A DNA stretch of 64,000 nt, taken from NCBI GenBank assembly GCA_050248735.1, contig JBFWRU010000015.1:1-64000 (forward strand), written 5' to 3'. Positions 56,194 through 64,000 of the stretch are shown here, one piece after another (position 1 is the first letter of the stretch; each line of letters opens with the position of its first letter). The DNA comes from JACKFE01 sp050248735 (GTDB lineage Bacteria > Nitrospirota > Nitrospiria > Nitrospirales > UBA8639). Under the pieces are notes generated by a model that was not told the origin of the DNA, searched no databases, and saw nothing but the letters and a program-made list of their open reading frames with translations. A program made the translations under genes and the position numbers.

Positions 56194-56379
56194 ATGAATG
56201 ATTTGGCGTTTGGCGATTTCAAGGTCTGGTGGATTGTTGGTGAGTCTAAATACTCAACTGCTTCTCTTAATTGTCGTCATAATCCTTCCATACTCTTGTT
56301 GAGCGGTCTAGATAATTTTTCTATGCACATTCCTTCTGGGAATGTGGTGGAAGAAAGTGATGCTGTAATCCAGGAATGA
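56194..56379 (+). CDS. Possible small leader ORF coupled to hyfB
   Basis: A 61-residue frame whose stop codon TGA overlaps the hyfB ATG (ATGA at 56376-56379). hyfB itself has no good ribosome site (only CCAGGA next to the ATG), so coupled translation is a possible reason to keep this frame. The product has no recognisable family or membrane segment. Low confidence; it may be chance. Confidence 0.25.
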   Translation: MNDLAFGDFKVWWIVGESKYSTASLNCRHNPSILLLSGLDNFSMHIPSGNVVEESDAVIQE

Positions 56380-58406
56380 CGGTCCTTCTGCTATTTGCTT
56401 TACTGCTGGCCTATTCATGTGGGATGTTGCTCCCGCTCTGTTTTACAAGTCGGCCGCATATTCAGAATGTCACTGCGCACGGATCGGCTGTCGTGGCGAG
56501 CGGTCTTGGGATTGCCCTTGGTCTGGCAGGTCTATTGACGCCTGAACCCCTTATCCTGTCCCTGCCTTCTTCTATTCCTCTTTTGGCGTTTTCTCTCCGG
56601 CTCGATGCCCTAGCAGGGTTTTTTGTCCTCACGATTTCTCTTGTGGGATTGGCGGTGTCTATCTTTGCGAATGGCTACGTCCGTGAATTTTACGAACGAA
56701 TTCCTATCAGTCTCCTCGGCCTCCTCTATAACGGATTTCTGCTGTCCATGGTCCTGGTCGTGATGGCCGATAATGCCTTCTTCTTTCTCATCGTGTGGGA
56801 ATTGATGTCCCTCATTTCGTATTTTCTCGTGGTGGCTGAACATGAAAAACCCGATGTCCGTTTTGCCGGATTATTTTACTTAATTATGACCCATGTGGGC
56901 ACGGCATTTATTTTGGTGACCTTTCTCATGTTTTACCAGGAGACGGGATCGTTTGCGTTTGAGACGTTTCGAAGCGGAGAACAATCTCTGCCGGAAGGGT
57001 TGCGGACGTTGGTCTTTTGGACCGCCTTAATCGGATTTGGAGCCAAAGCGGGAATAGTGCCTCTTCATGTGTGGTTGCCCTATGCCCATCCGGCCGCACC
57101 GTCCCATGTCTCCGCATTGATGTCAGGTGTCATGATTAAAACGGCGATTTATGGACTCCTCCGAGTGTATTTTGACTTTCTGGGAGATCCATTCCCCTGG
57201 TGGTGGGGATTTGTGATCTTGTCGGTGGGCACGGTGTCTGCGGTGCTTGGAGTGATGTATGCCCTGATGGAACATGACTTGAAACGTCTCCTCGCCTTTC
57301 ATAGCGTCGAAAACATCGGAATCATTTTAATGGGACTTGGAACAGCTATGGTGTTTTATGCTTATAACCTTCCCCATCTGGCGGCGTTGGGCATCATCGC
57401 CGGACTGTACCATACCATCAATCACGCGGTGTTTAAGGCGTTGCTTTTTATGGGTGCCGGATCCCTTCTGTACGCCACCCACACTCGGAACATGGAAGAA
57501 TATGGAGGGCTGCTTCGACGGATGCCATGGACGGGTTTGTTTTTCCTCATTGGTGCCGTTTCCATTTCCGCTCTCCCACCGACGAATGGATTTGTCAGCG
57601 AATGGCTGGTCTTCCAGGGGCTCTTTTTAAGTTTGGAGCTCCCTTCACTGTTTTTGAAATTGATGCTTCCCATCGCTGCAGCCCTGCTGGCTCTGACCGG
57701 CGCATTGGCTCTGGCCTGTTTTGTCAAGGCGTTCGGCATTTCCTTTCTGGCTCTTCCTCGAAGCTCTCACGCTCGAAAAGCGCAAGAGGTTCCTGTCCCG
57801 ATGCGCATCGGAATGGGAGTTCTGGCCGGCCTCTGTCTGGTGTTGGGTTTAAGCCCCACAGTCGTGGTGCCCCTGCTTGATCGGGTGAGCGAACCCTTTG
57901 TGGGGATATCGATTGCAGGGCGAATGTTTGAAATGGGTGGATGGACACTTGCCCCGGTGAGCGGTGAGTTTTCAAGTCTCTCCACTCCCGTTCTGGCGAT
58001 TGTCTTGGTCGGTCTCACGGGATTGGGGTGGGGACTGGCCTATGTTCTGGGAGGGAAGGGGAAAACGCGGTTTTATAAAACGTGGGGGTGTGGTTTGAAT
58101 GGGACGGCACGAATGGAATATACCGCGACCGGTTTCGTTCAGCCCATCAAGCGAGTGTTCAGCACTATTTATCAACCGACGGTGAAACTCGAAACGGAAT
58201 TTCTTGAGGAGTCCCACTATTTCGCCAAACGGAGACATTTCGAATTTTCCATTGAGCCAATTTTTCTGAAGTATTTGTATCATCCGATTGTGAATTTCTT
58301 TTCAACCTTGGCGGATCGGTCTCGTGTGATTCAAGGGGGAAGTTTGTCTTTATACCTGGCTTATATTTTTGTCACGTTGGTGCTCTTACTGGTGATCATG
58401 GGGTAG
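56376..58406 (+). CDS. hyfB: Hydrogenase-4 component B-like antiporter subunit
   Basis: A 676-residue protein with about 16 membrane segments, of HyfB/HycC size. It belongs to the Mrp/NuoL-NuoM proton-antiporter superfamily: Glu in IVWELMSLISYFLVV, Lys in FGAKAGIVPLHVWLP, and Lys in DLKRLLAFHSVENIGII are the buried proton-path residues. It would act as one of the ion pumps of a membrane complex related to formate hydrogenlyase-2 and complex I. First gene of the operon; hyfC follows after 11 bp. Confidence 0.93.
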   Translation: MTVLLLFALLLAYSCGMLLPLCFTSRPHIQNVTAHGSAVVASGLGIALGLAGLLTPEPLILSLPSSIPLLAFSLRLDALAGFFVLTISLVGLAVSIFANGYVREFYERIPISLLGLLYNGFLLSMVLVVMADNAFFFLIVWELMSLISYFLVVAEHEKPDVRFAGLFYLIMTHVGTAFILVTFLMFYQETGSFAFETFRSGEQSLPEGLRTLVFWTALIGFGAKAGIVPLHVWLPYAHPAAPSHVSALMSGVMIKTAIYGLLRVYFDFLGDPFPWWWGFVILSVGTVSAVLGVMYALMEHDLKRLLAFHSVENIGIILMGLGTAMVFYAYNLPHLAALGIIAGLYHTINHAVFKALLFMGAGSLLYATHTRNMEEYGGLLRRMPWTGLFFLIGAVSISALPPTNGFVSEWLVFQGLFLSLELPSLFLKLMLPIAAALLALTGALALACFVKAFGISFLALPRSSHARKAQEVPVPMRIGMGVLAGLCLVLGLSPTVVVPLLDRVSEPFVGISIAGRMFEMGGWTLAPVSGEFSSLSTPVLAIVLVGLTGLGWGLAYVLGGKGKTRFYKTWGCGLNGTARMEYTATGFVQPIKRVFSTIYQPTVKLETEFLEESHYFAKRRHFEFSIEPIFLKYLYHPIVNFFSTLADRSRVIQGGSLSLYLAYIFVTLVLLLVIMG

Positions 58407-58417
58407 GGCGTATTCAG

Positions 58418-59371
58418 ATGACGGCCGTTGAATTCTTGCTCATCTTTTTGCAAATCATTCTCGTGTTGGGGCTTTCACCTTTGATCGTGGGTGTCATCAG
58501 ACGAGTTAAAGCCCATCTGCAATGCCGGCATGGGGCCAATGTGTTTCAGCCCTACGCGGATCTTGCCAAACTGTTTCGCAAAGAGCCGGTCATCTCTACG
58601 ACAGCCTCGTGGATCTTTCCCGCCACGCCGTACATCCTGTTTTCCTCGACGTTGGCGGCCAGTCTGCTTGTCCCTACCATTATCGCGCCCATGCCGCTCA
58701 ATTTCGCCGGAAATATTATTGCGCTGGTCTATCTTCTGGCCTTAGGGACTTTTTTCCTGATGCTGGCGGGCCTGGATGCCGGGTCCGCTTTTGGTGGAAT
58801 GGGCAGCAGTCGCGAGTCTATCGTGGCCTCGCTGACGGAACCGGCCCTGATTCTGTCCTTGTTTGCCGTGGCCCTCACGGCCGGCTCGGCTAATATCAGC
58901 ATCATTGTGCACAAGACGGCGATCCTGCAGGGCATCGTGCTGGATCCTCCGCCTCATTTCATGGCTTTGGTGGCGCTGTTTATCATCACGCTGGCCGAAA
59001 CCGGCCGTGTGCCGGTGGATAACCCGGCGACGCATTTGGAATTGACCATGATTCATGAAGCCATGATTTTGGAATACTCAGGGCGATATCTGGCTCTGGT
59101 TGAATGGGCAGCAGGAATCAAGCTCGTGATTTTTCTGACGTTGCTGGCCAATATTTTTGCGCCGTGGGGCATCGCCACTGTCTTGTCCCCGTCAGCTCTG
59201 GGCTTGGGCTTGTTGGTCTATGTGGGGAAAGTTGTGGGATTGGCGGTAGTGATTGGTGTATTTGAATGTATGTTTGCCAAATTGCGGTTATTTCGTGTGA
59301 CGGAATTACTGGGGGCTGCCTTTGTTCTGTCATTATTAGCCTTGGTGTTCTTTTATATCCTGCGGGTGTGA
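58418..59371 (+). CDS. hyfC: NuoH/HyfC-like membrane anchor subunit
   Basis: A 317-residue protein with eight or so membrane helices. The NuoH-family motif AETGRVPVDNPATHLELTMI, with charged residues that line the quinone or proton path, is intact, as is the first-loop segment GVIRRVKAHLQCRHGANVFQ. This subunit anchors the hydrophilic arm (HyfG/HyfI) to the membrane pumps. It ends one base before hyfE. Confidence 0.94.
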   Translation: MTAVEFLLIFLQIILVLGLSPLIVGVIRRVKAHLQCRHGANVFQPYADLAKLFRKEPVISTTASWIFPATPYILFSSTLAASLLVPTIIAPMPLNFAGNIIALVYLLALGTFFLMLAGLDAGSAFGGMGSSRESIVASLTEPALILSLFAVALTAGSANISIIVHKTAILQGIVLDPPPHFMALVALFIITLAETGRVPVDNPATHLELTMIHEAMILEYSGRYLALVEWAAGIKLVIFLTLLANIFAPWGIATVLSPSALGLGLLVYVGKVVGLAVVIGVFECMFAKLRLFRVTELLGAAFVLSLLALVFFYILRV

Positions 59372-59372
59372 C

Positions 59373-60041
59373 ATGCCAACTATTCCGGTCAATCTCGGAT
59401 CGTACATGGTCAATCTGTGCTCGGCCCTCCTGTTGCTGACCTGTTTCGCTATTGTCGCACAACGGAGGCTTATGGCGTGCGTGGATTTGTTCGCGTTGCA
59501 GTCGGTGTTTTTGGCTGTGACCGCCACGCTGGTCGCGTATTTGACGGATATCCACCACATATACGTGGCGGCGGTTCTCACGATCGCGATTAAAGCGATT
59601 ATCCTGCCACGGATTTTAAAGAAGATTGTGCGTACATTAAACGTCCAAAGGGAGGTCACTTCCTATGTCAATATTCCAGCCGGTTTATTGATCTGTGGAG
59701 CATTGATCATTCTCGCGTTCTTTATTACGCAACCCATCAGCCATCTTGGGTTCCTCCTGACTCAGGATTCCCTGGCTATTGCCCTGGGTATCGTGCTGAT
59801 TGGGTTTTTTATCATGATTACCCGGCAGAAAGCCGTCACCCAGGTTATTGGATTTCTTGTGATGGAAAACGGGCTGTTTCTTGCAGCCACTGCCGCAGCC
59901 TATGGGATGCCGCTCATTGTGGAATTGGGAATTTTTTTCGACGTGCTGGTCGCTGGCTTGATCGTGGGTATTTATACCAATCAAATTCAAGGGGCCTTTG
60001 GCAGTGTGGATACTGCCCGGATGAAGGCGCTCAAAGAGTAA
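59373..60041 (+). CDS. hyfE: HyfE-like (NuoK-related) membrane subunit
   Basis: A 222-residue protein of about seven helices. The N-terminal half resembles NuoK/MnhC (LLLLTCFAIVAQRRLMACV), and the remainder is the HyfE extension with VMENGLFLAATAAAYGMPLI, including the membrane Glu characteristic of NuoK. It sits between HyfC and HyfF in the membrane arm. Near-zero spacing to both neighbours implies one transcript. Confidence 0.9.
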   Translation: MPTIPVNLGSYMVNLCSALLLLTCFAIVAQRRLMACVDLFALQSVFLAVTATLVAYLTDIHHIYVAAVLTIAIKAIILPRILKKIVRTLNVQREVTSYVNIPAGLLICGALIILAFFITQPISHLGFLLTQDSLAIALGIVLIGFFIMITRQKAVTQVIGFLVMENGLFLAATAAAYGMPLIVELGIFFDVLVAGLIVGIYTNQIQGAFGSVDTARMKALKE

Positions 60042-60046
60042 GCCTC

Positions 60047-61531
60047 ATGATGTGGCCGATTATTCTTCTCATTGGGACCCCGTTTCTGATTGGTGTCAGC
60101 GGGCTGGTCGTTCGTAACCGGCAGACGTTCGATGTCCTGCATTGCATGCAAGCGGGCATCATGATCATTTCCTCGCTGTTATTAGTCGATGAGGTATCCG
60201 TAAGCGGACCGGTTTCTTTTCTCGTTTTTCTGCGTGTTGATGCCATGAGTGCATGGTTTGATTTGGTGATCGGGATCGTGGCAGGGACGGGAACCTTGTA
60301 TGCCGTAGGGTACGTGGGGGAGCAGTACGACCGTGGACATGTGTCCCTCAAACGGTTTCGCCACTTTTTTATTTTGTTCGATCTGTATTTGGGGGTCATG
60401 TTGTTGGCTATCAATGTTGAGAACCTTGGGATGATGTGGATTGCCATTGAAGGGGCAACCTTGTCGGCTGCCTTGCTGATCGGATTTGAGCGGAGCAAGG
60501 GAGCTCTTGAGGCGGGATGGAAGTTTGTGATTCTCAGTTCAGTCGGTATTGCCTTGGCTCTTTTTGGGACGATCCTCGTGTATTACTCCTCGGAGCAACT
60601 GCTTGGGATTACCGAAGAAGCGCTGCACTGGGCGAAATTGTACGAGGTTGGGGACCAACTCGATCCTTCCGCAATGAAAATCGCCTTTATTTTTATTTTG
60701 GTTGGGTACGGGACCAAGGCGGGTCTGGTCCCGATGCATACCTGGTTACCCGATGCGCATGGAGAAGCCCCCACTCCGGTCAGTGCCATGCTTTCCGCAA
60801 ATATGTTGACCATGGCGATCTATGCCATTCTCCGGTTCAAGATCCTGACCGATCAGGCGGTGGGGCCGGAGTTCACGGGAACCTTGCTCATTGGGTTTGG
60901 ATTTTTTTGCGTCGTCCTCTCCGCGATTTTCTTGTTACTTCAAGAAGATTTTAAACGGCTGTTAGCGTATTCCAGTATTGAACATATCGGTATTGCGTTG
61001 ATTGGCTTTGGTCTCGGCGGCCTGGGAGTCTTTGGCGGATTGTGGCACCTGCTGAATCATGCGTTGGCCAAATCCGCCGCTTTTTATGGCGCCGGCCTTG
61101 TGCTGTTAACCCATGAGCATAAGTTCATCGCCCGTGTCCCAGGGCTGTTACGCCAACATCCAGTGGCCGGGGTGGCCTTAATCGTCACAGGACTTGTTCT
61201 GGCAGGCATGCCTCCGTTCGGATTGTTTGTGAGCGAAATCTCGATCGCCGCAGACGCCATTAGCACTGCCCCTTCGGTCGCGTATGGTTTCCTCAGTATA
61301 CTGACCCTGGCCTTCGCCACCCTGCTGTTTCAGGTTTTGAGGATGATCCTTGGAGTGCCCATGGAAGGGCAATCCGCCACAGTGGGGCGACGGTGCCGGG
61401 CCTTTTCAACTGCGGCGATTGCGATGAACCTGGGTGCCTTGTTTTTTTTGGGGCTCCATGTCCCCTCCGGCCTTCAGGATCTTCTTGGATTGATTTTGCC
61501 ATTTTTTCATGCGGAAGGAGAGTATTTCTAA
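60047..61531 (+). CDS. hyfF: HyfF-like antiporter subunit, copy 1
   Basis: A 494-residue protein of about 13-14 helices in the NuoN/NuoM superfamily. The proton-channel residues are visible: Glu in MWIAIEGATL, Lys in VGYGTKAGLVPMHTWLPDAH, and Lys in EDFKRLLAYSSIEHIGIAL. It is followed directly (no gap) by a second, clearly related hyfF gene, so this complex has three antiporter-like subunits in all. Confidence 0.92.
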   Translation: MMWPIILLIGTPFLIGVSGLVVRNRQTFDVLHCMQAGIMIISSLLLVDEVSVSGPVSFLVFLRVDAMSAWFDLVIGIVAGTGTLYAVGYVGEQYDRGHVSLKRFRHFFILFDLYLGVMLLAINVENLGMMWIAIEGATLSAALLIGFERSKGALEAGWKFVILSSVGIALALFGTILVYYSSEQLLGITEEALHWAKLYEVGDQLDPSAMKIAFIFILVGYGTKAGLVPMHTWLPDAHGEAPTPVSAMLSANMLTMAIYAILRFKILTDQAVGPEFTGTLLIGFGFFCVVLSAIFLLLQEDFKRLLAYSSIEHIGIALIGFGLGGLGVFGGLWHLLNHALAKSAAFYGAGLVLLTHEHKFIARVPGLLRQHPVAGVALIVTGLVLAGMPPFGLFVSEISIAADAISTAPSVAYGFLSILTLAFATLLFQVLRMILGVPMEGQSATVGRRCRAFSTAAIAMNLGALFFLGLHVPSGLQDLLGLILPFFHAEGEYF

Positions 61532-63076
61532 ATGCCGGACGGGAACCATGTCTCCTTGATGATTCTGTTTGCGCCGGTTTTCGCCGCGACCCTCAGCCTA
61601 TTTATCACAAACATTCGCATACTTCACGGATTGAATGTGATGACCATGGTGATCCTTGTTGTGGCCGATCTGGCACTCTGGGCGATCCTGGGCCGTCAGG
61701 AGTCATTCACGGCACTCGGACATTTGGTCTTGGTCGATAGCCTTTCGGTGTTCATTCTCTCGATCGTCGTCGTCATTGGTCTCTCCTGTTCGATTTACCT
61801 GTGGTCGTATTTTGACGATGAGGTCATACATCAATTGGTACAGCCTTGTCGCCTATGGACGTTTTTCCCTCTGTATCACATCTTCTTGTTTGCCATGATC
61901 GTCGCGACACTGGCGAATAGTCTAGGCGTGCAATGGGTTGCGGTGGAGGCGACAACGCTGGCGACGGTATTCCTCATCACATTTTTCAAGAGTCCTGAAA
62001 GCCTTGAAGCGGGATGGAAATATCTCATTCTCTGTTCCGTCGGGATTGCCCTCGCCCTGTTTGGAACTGTCCTGACCTATTATTCGTCTATTCGTGTCCT
62101 TGGAGAAGAAAATGCGGCGTTGAACCTGACCAGCCTGTTGCCTGTAGCAGCGCAAATGGATGGACACGTTTTAAAGCTGGCGTTCATCTTTATTCTGGTC
62201 GGATACGGCACGAAGATTGGCCTTGTCCCGATGCATGCCTGGTTGCCTGAAGCCTATAGCGAAGCCCCGGCCCCGGTCACCGCCATGTTGGCCGGAGTCC
62301 TTGAAACCGTTTCGGTGTATGCCGTCTTGCGAAGCAAATCTATTGTGGATCAGGCCGTCTCCCCGGGGTTTACGGGGAACCTCTTGATCTTTATCGGAGT
62401 GATTTCGTTTGCGACCGCAGCGCTGTTTGTTTTGATTCAACGTGACTACAAACGGCTCTTTGCCTACTCCAGTATCGAACATATGGGCCTTGCCATGGTC
62501 GGGTTTGGTGTTGGTGGACCGCTAGGAACCTTCGGCGGGCTTTGGCATCTTCTCAACCATGCCTTGGCCAAGTCGCTGGGGTTTTTTGCCGTCGGTAATA
62601 TCTTTCGGCGTTATCGAACCCGACAGATACATGAGGTCCAGGGCATGGCCAAAGTCCAACCCATGACGGCCGTGGCGTTTCTTGTGGGTGGCTTGGCTCT
62701 TGTTGGAATGCCGCCATTCTCACTGTTCAATAGTGAACTGTTGGTAGTCTCTTCCTTGGCCCAGATGACCTTCCACCTGGATTCCTTTCACTTGGGACGG
62801 TTTTTGACGATTACCGTGTCCCATGAAATTCGAAGTCTGGGCATGGTGATGATGATCTTACTGTTGGCGGTGGCCTTGTTTGGAGGGTTTATCTATCGGC
62901 TGACCGGCATGGTATGGGGCACACCGACCCCAGGGGTCAAGCAAGGGGAGGCCTGGCAAATAGGACAACTCCCTCTGGCCTTATCGATATTTGCATTGGT
63001 GTGGATGGGATTTCATCTTCCCACTCCGGTTGAAATGCTTTTGCACCGCGCTACTGACGTGGTGATGGGAAGGTAA
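61532..63076 (+). CDS. hyfF: HyfF-like antiporter subunit, copy 2
   Basis: A 514-residue paralogue of the preceding gene. The channel residues are kept (Glu in VAVEATTLATVF, Lys in GYGTKIGLVPMHAWLPEAY, Lys in RDYKRLFAYSSIEHMGL). It differs from copy 1 in the TM8-9 loop (AGVLETVSVYAVLR versus SANMLTMAIYAILR). A tandem duplication is the simplest origin. Formate hydrogenlyase-2 of E. coli has HyfB, HyfD and HyfF; here HyfD seems replaced by a second HyfF. Confidence 0.9.
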   Translation: MPDGNHVSLMILFAPVFAATLSLFITNIRILHGLNVMTMVILVVADLALWAILGRQESFTALGHLVLVDSLSVFILSIVVVIGLSCSIYLWSYFDDEVIHQLVQPCRLWTFFPLYHIFLFAMIVATLANSLGVQWVAVEATTLATVFLITFFKSPESLEAGWKYLILCSVGIALALFGTVLTYYSSIRVLGEENAALNLTSLLPVAAQMDGHVLKLAFIFILVGYGTKIGLVPMHAWLPEAYSEAPAPVTAMLAGVLETVSVYAVLRSKSIVDQAVSPGFTGNLLIFIGVISFATAALFVLIQRDYKRLFAYSSIEHMGLAMVGFGVGGPLGTFGGLWHLLNHALAKSLGFFAVGNIFRRYRTRQIHEVQGMAKVQPMTAVAFLVGGLALVGMPPFSLFNSELLVVSSLAQMTFHLDSFHLGRFLTITVSHEIRSLGMVMMILLLAVALFGGFIYRLTGMVWGTPTPGVKQGEAWQIGQLPLALSIFALVWMGFHLPTPVEMLLHRATDVVMGR

Positions 63077-63082
63077 GGAGCC

Positions 63083-64000
63083 ATGGCACAGGGATTCAAT
63101 CCAGTCGAACATTTACAAAGCATATTTGGTCCTTCGATTGACCGTGTCTCCACCAATCTCGGCGTTTCGGTCGTGCATGTAAACCACCATCAGATTTTTC
63201 CAGTGGCCCGATATATTCATGCCCACGAGAAATTCAGGGGAACACTTTCTTTAATGTGGGCAGTCGATCACCGTCCTCGGGAAGTGCGTCACGAACTTTG
63301 GTACTTGTTTACGCTCAGTGAACACAAAGACTGGATCATTGTCTCGACGAATCTTTATGGGGATGAACGGCTTTTTGAGTCCATCACGCCAAAAATTCAT
63401 GCGGCTAACTGGTACGAGCGTGAATTGCGGGATATGTTCGGCCTCATCGCACAGGGGCATCCTGATCTTCGGCGCCTGGTCCGGCACGGTCATTGGCCAA
63501 AGGGGATCCACCCGTTACAAAAAGATTTTCCCTGGAATGCAGTGTTGCAACGGCGCCAGGCTCCCGGATCAGCCGATGGTCATTTTATTCAGGGGGAAGG
63601 TGTGTTCGAAGTGCCGGTGGGTCCTATTCATGCGGGAATCATTGAACCCGGGCACTTTCGGTTTACGGTGGCGGGAGAACCCGTCATGCACCTCGATCTC
63701 CAACATTTTTGGAAACATCGCGGGGTGGAAAAGCTGTTCGAGCAACAGACGCTGTCCCAGGGGGTGGGATTGGCCGAGCGAATTTCCGGGGACACCACCT
63801 TGGGCCATAGCCTGGCTTATTGCCAGGCCGTTGAATCGTTATTGGATATTCATGTGCCAAGCCGGGCCAGATATCTCAGGAGTCTGTTCCTGGAATTGGA
63901 ACGTCTCCATAACCATATAGGGGATGTGGGAGGCATTTGCAATGATACGGCCTATGCGCTGGCCCATGCCCATTGCGGTCGATTGAAAGAACGAGTGATG
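63083..64000 (+). CDS. hyfG: HyfG/HycE-like large subunit lacking first Ni-binding Cys motif (partial)
   Basis: The ATG at 63083 has AAGGAG 5 nt upstream. The window holds 306 residues and the frame is open at its end. Residues 1-150 are a NuoC-like domain (WYERELRDMFGL is the signature). The NuoD/hydrogenase-large-subunit domain follows (PIHAGIIEPGHFRFTVAGEP at 181-200). In NiFe hydrogenases the next motif is RxCGxC; here it is RISGDT (233-238), with Ser235 and Thr238 in place of the two Cys (DNA 63779-63796), and the following GHSLAY confirms the alignment. A nickel-iron site is therefore unlikely. This matches energy-converting hydrogenase-related (Ehr) proteins. The C-terminal Cys pair lies outside the window. 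Confidence 0.9.
   Translation, partial: MAQGFNPVEHLQSIFGPSIDRVSTNLGVSVVHVNHHQIFPVARYIHAHEKFRGTLSLMWAVDHRPREVRHELWYLFTLSEHKDWIIVSTNLYGDERLFESITPKIHAANWYERELRDMFGLIAQGHPDLRRLVRHGHWPKGIHPLQKDFPWNAVLQRRQAPGSADGHFIQGEGVFEVPVGPIHAGIIEPGHFRFTVAGEPVMHLDLQHFWKHRGVEKLFEQQTLSQGVGLAERISGDTTLGHSLAYCQAVESLLDIHVPSRARYLRSLFLELERLHNHIGDVGGICNDTAYALAHAHCGRLKERVM

Noticed and set aside
63083..64000. Naming the large subunit a NiFe hydrogenase
   Set aside because: The first nickel-binding motif has Ser and Thr instead of Cys, so family-name transfer would be misleading.

Overview
This window is bacterial chromosome from a Gram-negative organism. The evidence is an OmpH/Skp chaperone, an outer-membrane beta-barrel protein, a lipoprotein, a LapG-type periplasmic protease and a Tat-type signal. 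Base composition looks balanced (about half GC by eye, not counted). The mix of an energy-converting, complex-I-like operon, many secreted proteins of unknown function and the housekeeping genes would fit a chemolithotroph such as a member of Nitrospirota. That assignment is inference; no marker gene in the window settles it.

Layout. 1-11.6 kb is accessory. It holds two small secreted paralogues, a decayed IS3-family element with perfect 18-bp ends (1630-2613), a tightly packed minus-strand operon of three unknown exported proteins plus a beta-barrel protein (7990 to 2624), a divergent LapG-like cysteine protease, and a second IS3 fossil (9291-9871). 11.7-22 kb holds a tRNA-Arg(TCT) gene and, starting 7 bp from its 3' end, two giant genes (1644 and 1731 codons) of unknown function. 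The second carries a twin-arginine signal. A degenerate copy of the tRNA 3' end lies beyond the pair. 22.4-28.6 kb contains a STAS protein, a rhodanese, Skp, a GDSL hydrolase, an FmdB-like protein, an aminotransferase, coaD, rsmD and radC.

28.8-37.1 kb is a long plus-strand housekeeping run: gatC-panD-gatA-DUF948-ytxH-gatB-eno-ftsB-era-recO-DUF971. 37.4-54.5 kb is mixed. It includes a lipoprotein, a Ski2-like helicase split into two genes in reversed order, a second STAS protein, a ClC protein lacking the gating glutamate, a cation/proton antiporter frameshifted at a (GA)6 tract, an MFS transporter, ribE, a CHASE2 protein with SH3 and M48 protease neighbours, and a sigma-54 two-component pair. 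54.5-56.2 kb has no intact gene but holds a dead receiver-domain fragment and two related palindromes.

56.4-64 kb, running off the window, is a six-gene operon resembling hydrogenase-4/formate hydrogenlyase (hyfB-hyfC-hyfE-hyfF-hyfF-hyfG). Its large subunit has Ser and Thr where the first nickel-binding Cys pair of a NiFe hydrogenase should be. The complex is therefore probably not a hydrogenase but an energy-converting hydrogenase-related ion pump with a different electron chemistry. The most interesting items are this operon, the order-inverted split helicase, the tRNA-linked giant gene pair, and the exported-protein operon with its LapG-like neighbour.
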